DNA of 9,340 bases from Planococcaceae bacterium UBA3370 (GTDB taxonomy: Bacteria; Bacillota; Bacilli; Bacillales_A; Planococcaceae): assembly GCA_002360295.1 (NCBI GenBank), contig DEQI01000124.1, positions 1 through 9,340 on the forward strand. The letters run 5' to 3'. A program made the translations under genes and the position numbers. The notes beneath the pieces were generated by a model that was given only the letters and a program-made list of their open reading frames with translations, was not told the DNA's origin and ran no database searches. Positions 6,000 to 9,340 of this stretch are shown here, piece after piece. The stretch's first letter is position 1. Every line of letters begins with the position of its first letter.

Positions 6000-6497
6000 A
6001 TGAAACAACTGTATATGAAACAAAAGGTATTTAGTTTAAGCGGGAAGTTTACAGTAAAGGACCAACAAGAGAATGATGTATATACGGTTGAAGGTAGTTT
6101 TATGCAAATTCCTAAAACTTTCACCATTTATAATACAGATAGAGATGAAGTCGCACTTATTACGAAAAAGGTATTCAGCTTTTTACCTAAGTTTTTTGTT
6201 GAGGTAAATGGTCAAGAGGTGTTAACGATCAAGAAGGAGTTTTCTTTCTTTAAAGCACGCTATACAATTGATGCAGCAGGAATCACGGTTGAAGGTAACT
6301 GGTGGGATATGAATTTTCAAGTTTTACAGGATGGAGAAGTGATTGGTCAAGTGAGCAAAGAGTGGTTTACTTGGGGCGATAGCTACAAAGTCCAAATAAT
6401 CAAGGAACAAATGGAAACCATCATGGTCGCCATTGTTGTGGCAATTGATTGTGTGAAGGCTGATGATAGAGCTGCCTCCTCAGCAGCGTCGATTTAA
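6000..6497 (+). CDS. yxjI: LURP-one-related family protein (YxjI-like)
   Basis: This 165-residue protein begins MKQLYMKQKVFSLSGKFTVKD. It shows the twelve-stranded barrel repeats of the LURP-one/Tubby-like fold: FTIYNTDRDEVALITKKVFSFLPKFFVEVNG, LTIKKEFSFFKARYTID, and WDMNFQVLQDGEVIGQVSKEWFTWGDSYKVQI. It closely resembles Bacillus YxjI in length and start. The tail DDRAASSAASI is short and Ala/Ser-rich. The fold resembles the Tubby domain and phospholipid scramblases, which bind phosphoinositide or membrane lipids. The bacterial function is unknown. The SD AAGGAGG (5986-5992) is 7 nt before ATG 6000. Frames opening earlier (5967) precede that SD and were not used. It follows the Nudix-DUF402 pair by 67 nt and may be in the same operon or have its own promoter. 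Confidence 0.9.
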   Translation: MKQLYMKQKVFSLSGKFTVKDQQENDVYTVEGSFMQIPKTFTIYNTDRDEVALITKKVFSFLPKFFVEVNGQEVLTIKKEFSFFKARYTIDAAGITVEGNWWDMNFQVLQDGEVIGQVSKEWFTWGDSYKVQIIKEQMETIMVAIVVAIDCVKADDRAASSAASI

Positions 6498-6521
6498 TAA
6501 TGATATTGTACTAGAAATTAG

Positions 6522-6561
6522 TAGGGGTGATCCGGAAATCACAGCTTTCCAGACACCCCTA
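6522..6561. repeat. Long two-part hairpin between convergent genes, without U-tract
   Basis: TAGGGGTG (6522-6529) pairs with CACCCCTA (6554-6561), and GGAAA (6534-6538) pairs with TTTCC (6546-6550) around a 7-nt loop. A small asymmetric internal loop joins the two stems. It sits between the stop codons of the yxjI-like gene (6497) and the GGDEF/EAL gene (6590). Neither strand has a U-run after the stem, so it is not a classical intrinsic terminator, though its place suggests a shared end or RNA-stabilising role. Confidence 0.5.
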
Positions 6562-6589
6562 AAAAGGTAAAAGAGCTAGACTATCTTCG

Positions 6590-8980
6590 TTAATCCCTTA
6601 CTGAAAGAAATTTTTCTTTGAAATCGGTTTCAGAAAGTGGACGACTGATAAAATATCCTTGAGCGTAATCACAGCCAATCTCAGACAAGAACTGATATTC
6701 CTCATCTCCTTCCACTCCTTCAGCTATTACTTTCAAATCAAGTTGTTTGGCTATTGCTATTATCGTTTTTACAAGAGCTTTGTTCTCAACTTCTCGATTC
6801 ATCCTCATGACAAATGATTTATCAATTTTTAAAGAATTAAGAGGATATTTATTCAGGTAACTAAGCGATGAGTATCCAGTCCCGAAATCATCCATCGATA
6901 ATCTTATCCCCAGTTTCTTTAATTCATATAACTTTTCTATCATCGACTCTGCATATATTGCTATACTCTCCGTAATCTCTAAAACAATGCTACTCGGATC
7001 TATTGGCATATTCTCTATCGTATTTTTAAAGTTTTCTACAAACGATGGCTCTCGTAACTGCCTTACTGAAACATTAATACTTATTCTCAATGGCTTGCCC
7101 GTTTCTTTTTGCCAACGGACATTTTGTTCAATGGCCGTCTCCAACACCCACTGACCTATTGGGATAATCATTCCTGTCTCTTCGGCAATTGGAATAAATT
7201 CATCTGGTCTAACTTTTCCTAATATTTCGCTATTCCATCGAATAAGCGATTCCATACCGATGATTTCATTTGTATTTATGTCCATTATAGGCTGATAGTA
7301 AAGTTCCAATTCCTCTTTATCTAGCGCAGTTCGTAATTGTTTTTCAATCATCATCTTTCTATAAAATTGGTATTGCATTTCTGAAGTATATAATTGATAG
7401 TTATTTTTTCCTCTTTCTTTTACATAGTACATTGCAGTATCTGCATGCTTTACTAATGTGTTAACGTCATCACCATCATTTGGGAAAACACTAATTCCAA
7501 TGCTTGGTGTAATAAAATGCTCACAACCATCAACAAAAAAGCCATGTGTAAATTGGTCCAATAATTCTTTTGCAAAAGCCTCACTATCTTCTGCATTATA
7601 ATGTGGCAGTAAAATAGTGAATTCGTCACCACCAAGACGATAAATATTGGCGCAGGAATGTCTTTGCTTTATTAATATTTGAATTCGTTTTGATACTTCT
7701 ATTAACAAAAGATCTCCGATATCATGTCCGAGCGTATCATTTATATATTTAAAACGGTCTAAATCAATAAACATAATTGTACTCTGACTCGACTCCATTT
7801 TAGCTTTTTCCAGAAGATTCGTTAAATCCTTATTGAACATTCTTCTATTTGGTAACCCTGTTAGAGCATCATGATTGGCTTGAAACTTAATTTCATCTTC
7901 ATATTTCTTTCGTTCCGTAATATCTGTTGATACAGCAAGAAGTACCGAGCTACCACTTATATGAATGGGTACTTTAACGGTCTGTACCCAGATTTCTTCA
8001 CCTGTTGCGGATGTAATCAATTCTTCTCTAATGAATTCCTTTTGTGATGAATGGCTTATCTCCTTATCTTGAACAACCGGTTGTTTCTCTACAGATGAAT
8101 CTATATTAATTTCATCATCGGTTTTCCCTATGATATCCTGAATATTTATTCCCATTAACTGAGCATAGGATTGATTCATCAGTGTATAACGTCCATTTTC
8201 ATCTTGGGCATAAATATAGTTTGGGTTTAGATTAATGACCTGGAATAGAAACCTCTTTTGTTCAGATAGTTTTTTATTCATATTTTTTACGATCTCAAGA
8301 TGCATTCGATTTGCGAAAATTAAAACAGAAATAGCAAAGACTAAAATGGCAATCGAACTAGGAAACAATCTTGACGATGGAAACATATTAAAAAAGCCTA
8401 TTGTATATCCAATGATGATGGAAATATTAAAATGTACTAAAAATGAACGAACACTCTTAGTTTGGACATCTAAACTGATTAAAAAACAGATAATCATATT
8501 CACTACAAAAAAGAAAACATTGGAATTAAAAATCCACGCTAGTTCCCCGTTAATAGGATAATAAAACGTATTAGGACCAATTTGTACAAGTTCTAACCCC
8601 TTAATCCCTTTATCACTCCATCCAACTATGTAAACAAGTACGGACAACGCATAGGCTAGGAAAACAGTCGTACGATTAACAAGAAAACGCCACTTTTTTT
8701 GTAACTCATCAGGGAGTATTTCTTGAACAATTGTATAGCCTATATATAAAATCGTTGGTGTTACCATGATAGAACCAAATCGAAAAATCTTAAAAAATAG
8801 TAAAATCGTCTCTTCTTTAAAATGTGCATACAAAAACGCCACATCTAATTGCCAAAACGAGGCCCAAAGTAGAAATAGAAAAATAATTTTTGATAATTTA
8901 CTTTTTTTGAATAATACTAATATCGTAATTCCAACTGTAATAGGAATACACGCCAATATAATTAAAAATATAAAAAACAT
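6590..8980 (-). CDS. Membrane PAS-GGDEF-EAL c-di-GMP cyclase/phosphodiesterase
   Basis: This 796-residue protein has about seven hydrophobic segments in residues 1-230, resembling the seven-helix sensor region of some histidine kinases. A PAS domain follows (about 245-360, ending ITERKKYEDE). GGDEF begins with DALTGLPNRR at 371 and carries an intact GGDEF motif at 450-454, so cyclase activity is possible. No RxxD inhibitory site precedes it (the position reads HSCA). EAL carries ESLIRW (577), DDFGTGYSS (697), EGVE (754) and QGY (774). All main metal and catalytic residues are intact, so phosphodiesterase activity is also likely. It makes or breaks c-di-GMP at the membrane. ATG 8980 follows AGGAGG (8994-8989) by 8 nt, and that SD overlaps the stop codon of the ketosynthase-like gene. 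The two are translationally linked. Net activity cannot be told. Confidence 0.93.
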   Translation of the reverse strand: MFFIFLIILACIPITVGITILVLFKKSKLSKIIFLFLLWASFWQLDVAFLYAHFKEETILLFFKIFRFGSIMVTPTILYIGYTIVQEILPDELQKKWRFLVNRTTVFLAYALSVLVYIVGWSDKGIKGLELVQIGPNTFYYPINGELAWIFNSNVFFFVVNMIICFLISLDVQTKSVRSFLVHFNISIIIGYTIGFFNMFPSSRLFPSSIAILVFAISVLIFANRMHLEIVKNMNKKLSEQKRFLFQVINLNPNYIYAQDENGRYTLMNQSYAQLMGINIQDIIGKTDDEINIDSSVEKQPVVQDKEISHSSQKEFIREELITSATGEEIWVQTVKVPIHISGSSVLLAVSTDITERKKYEDEIKFQANHDALTGLPNRRMFNKDLTNLLEKAKMESSQSTIMFIDLDRFKYINDTLGHDIGDLLLIEVSKRIQILIKQRHSCANIYRLGGDEFTILLPHYNAEDSEAFAKELLDQFTHGFFVDGCEHFITPSIGISVFPNDGDDVNTLVKHADTAMYYVKERGKNNYQLYTSEMQYQFYRKMMIEKQLRTALDKEELELYYQPIMDINTNEIIGMESLIRWNSEILGKVRPDEFIPIAEETGMIIPIGQWVLETAIEQNVRWQKETGKPLRISINVSVRQLREPSFVENFKNTIENMPIDPSSIVLEITESIAIYAESMIEKLYELKKLGIRLSMDDFGTGYSSLSYLNKYPLNSLKIDKSFVMRMNREVENKALVKTIIAIAKQLDLKVIAEGVEGDEEYQFLSEIGCDYAQGYFISRPLSETDFKEKFLSVRD

Positions 8981-8988
8981 GAAATGAT

Positions 8989-8994
8989 CCTCCT
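8989..8994 (-). promoter_or_regulatory. SD site of the GGDEF/EAL gene overlapping the upstream stop
   Basis: AGGAGG on the minus strand shares bases with the TAG stop (8995-8993) of the preceding ketosynthase-like gene. Ribosomes ending there lie exactly on the initiation region of the next gene, which favours coupled expression. Confidence 0.75.
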
Positions 8995-9340
8995 ATTCAC
9001 GAGTCAATAATAAACAAGCATTATTTCCACTACCACCATGAGTAGTGATACATACTGACTCTACAGCTTGGTGCTTCGTTTCATAAACAATAGGTATATC
9101 TTCAAATCCTTCTCCTGTTGTTTTTATCGTAGGGGGAATGAACCCATTTTCCATAGACAATACGGATGAAATGATTTGCATTGCTCCCATTGCACCAAAT
9201 GAATGTCCAATCATTCCTTTAATCGAAGTGATAGGTACTTCAGAACCAAATGTTTCTTTAAGGATAAAACGTTCGATTTGATCATTTAATTCAATACCAA
9301 GTGCCTGACTATTGACATAGGTTGGTATTGTATTTCCAAG
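8993..9340 (-). CDS. Beta-ketoacyl synthase-like protein, C-terminal end (partial, N-terminus beyond the right edge)
   Basis: The visible 115 residues run from LGNTIPTYVNSQALGIELNDQ to THGGSGNNACLLLTRE. They align by eye to the C-terminal domain of FabF-type condensing enzymes. YVNSQALGIELND replaces the usual NAHGTxTxLND. SIKGMIGHSFGAMGAMQ keeps the conserved Lys and the second His of the active site (K...GH..GA.G). THGGSGNNA replaces SFGFGGTNA. The first catalytic His (HGT) is therefore replaced by Gln. Decarboxylation in these enzymes needs both His, so this member is probably not a normal elongating synthase. It may be a chain-length-factor-like partner of a second synthase in a type II polyketide or unusual fatty-acid pathway. 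The catalytic Cys lies outside the window. It is followed at once by the c-di-GMP gene, probably in one operon. Confidence 0.85.
   Translation of the reverse strand, partial: LGNTIPTYVNSQALGIELNDQIERFILKETFGSEVPITSIKGMIGHSFGAMGAMQIISSVLSMENGFIPPTIKTTGEGFEDIPIVYETKHQAVESVCITTHGGSGNNACLLLTRE

Noticed and set aside
8235..8561. Plus-strand open frame opposite the GGDEF/EAL sensor region
   Set aside because: It is an antisense shadow of a well-supported gene, with no family features.

Overview
The window is AT-rich and carries strong AGGAGG-type Shine-Dalgarno (SD) sites, many ATT/TTG/GTG start codons and protein families typical of low-GC Firmicutes: a YxjI/LURP-one protein, a DUF402 nucleotide phosphatase-like protein and an ECF sigma factor with a DUF4179 anti-sigma factor. 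It looks like chromosomal DNA of a Bacillales species (Bacillaceae, or the Lysinibacillus/Planococcaceae side). The genus cannot be fixed from this stretch. No tRNA, rRNA, CRISPR array or mobile element was seen.

Region 1 (1-2099, all minus strand) is a likely four-gene run. In transcription order it holds a HAD-IIIA phosphatase of the GmhB type, a cupin protein, a membrane-anchored protein of unknown function, and a P-loop kinase-like protein cut by the left edge. The HAD gene only makes sense if it starts at an ATT codon 8 nt after a GGGAGGG site. That start restores the catalytic DxDGT motif, which an ATG start would lose.

Region 2 (2100-2782) holds one small secreted protein of unknown function on the minus strand, flanked by hairpins. 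Region 3 (2714-4602, minus) is an ECF sigma/anti-sigma pair with a 4-nt overlap and a strong terminator.

Region 4 (4811-6497, plus) is divergent from the sigma gene. A Nudix hydrolase overlaps a DUF402 protein, again with an apparent ATT start, and a LURP-one/YxjI protein follows. An ECF-like promoter (GAAAC, 16 nt, CGTATT) lies upstream of the Nudix gene. The divergent pair could therefore belong to the regulon of the neighbouring sigma factor. This is inference.

Region 5 (6590-9340, minus) is the C-terminal end of a beta-ketoacyl-synthase-like protein whose first catalytic His is replaced. Twelve nucleotides downstream it is followed by a large membrane PAS-GGDEF-EAL cyclic-di-GMP protein. 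The two are probably co-transcribed, which links an atypical fatty-acid/polyketide enzyme to c-di-GMP turnover. Between this unit and the convergent yxjI-like gene lies a long hairpin without a U-tract.
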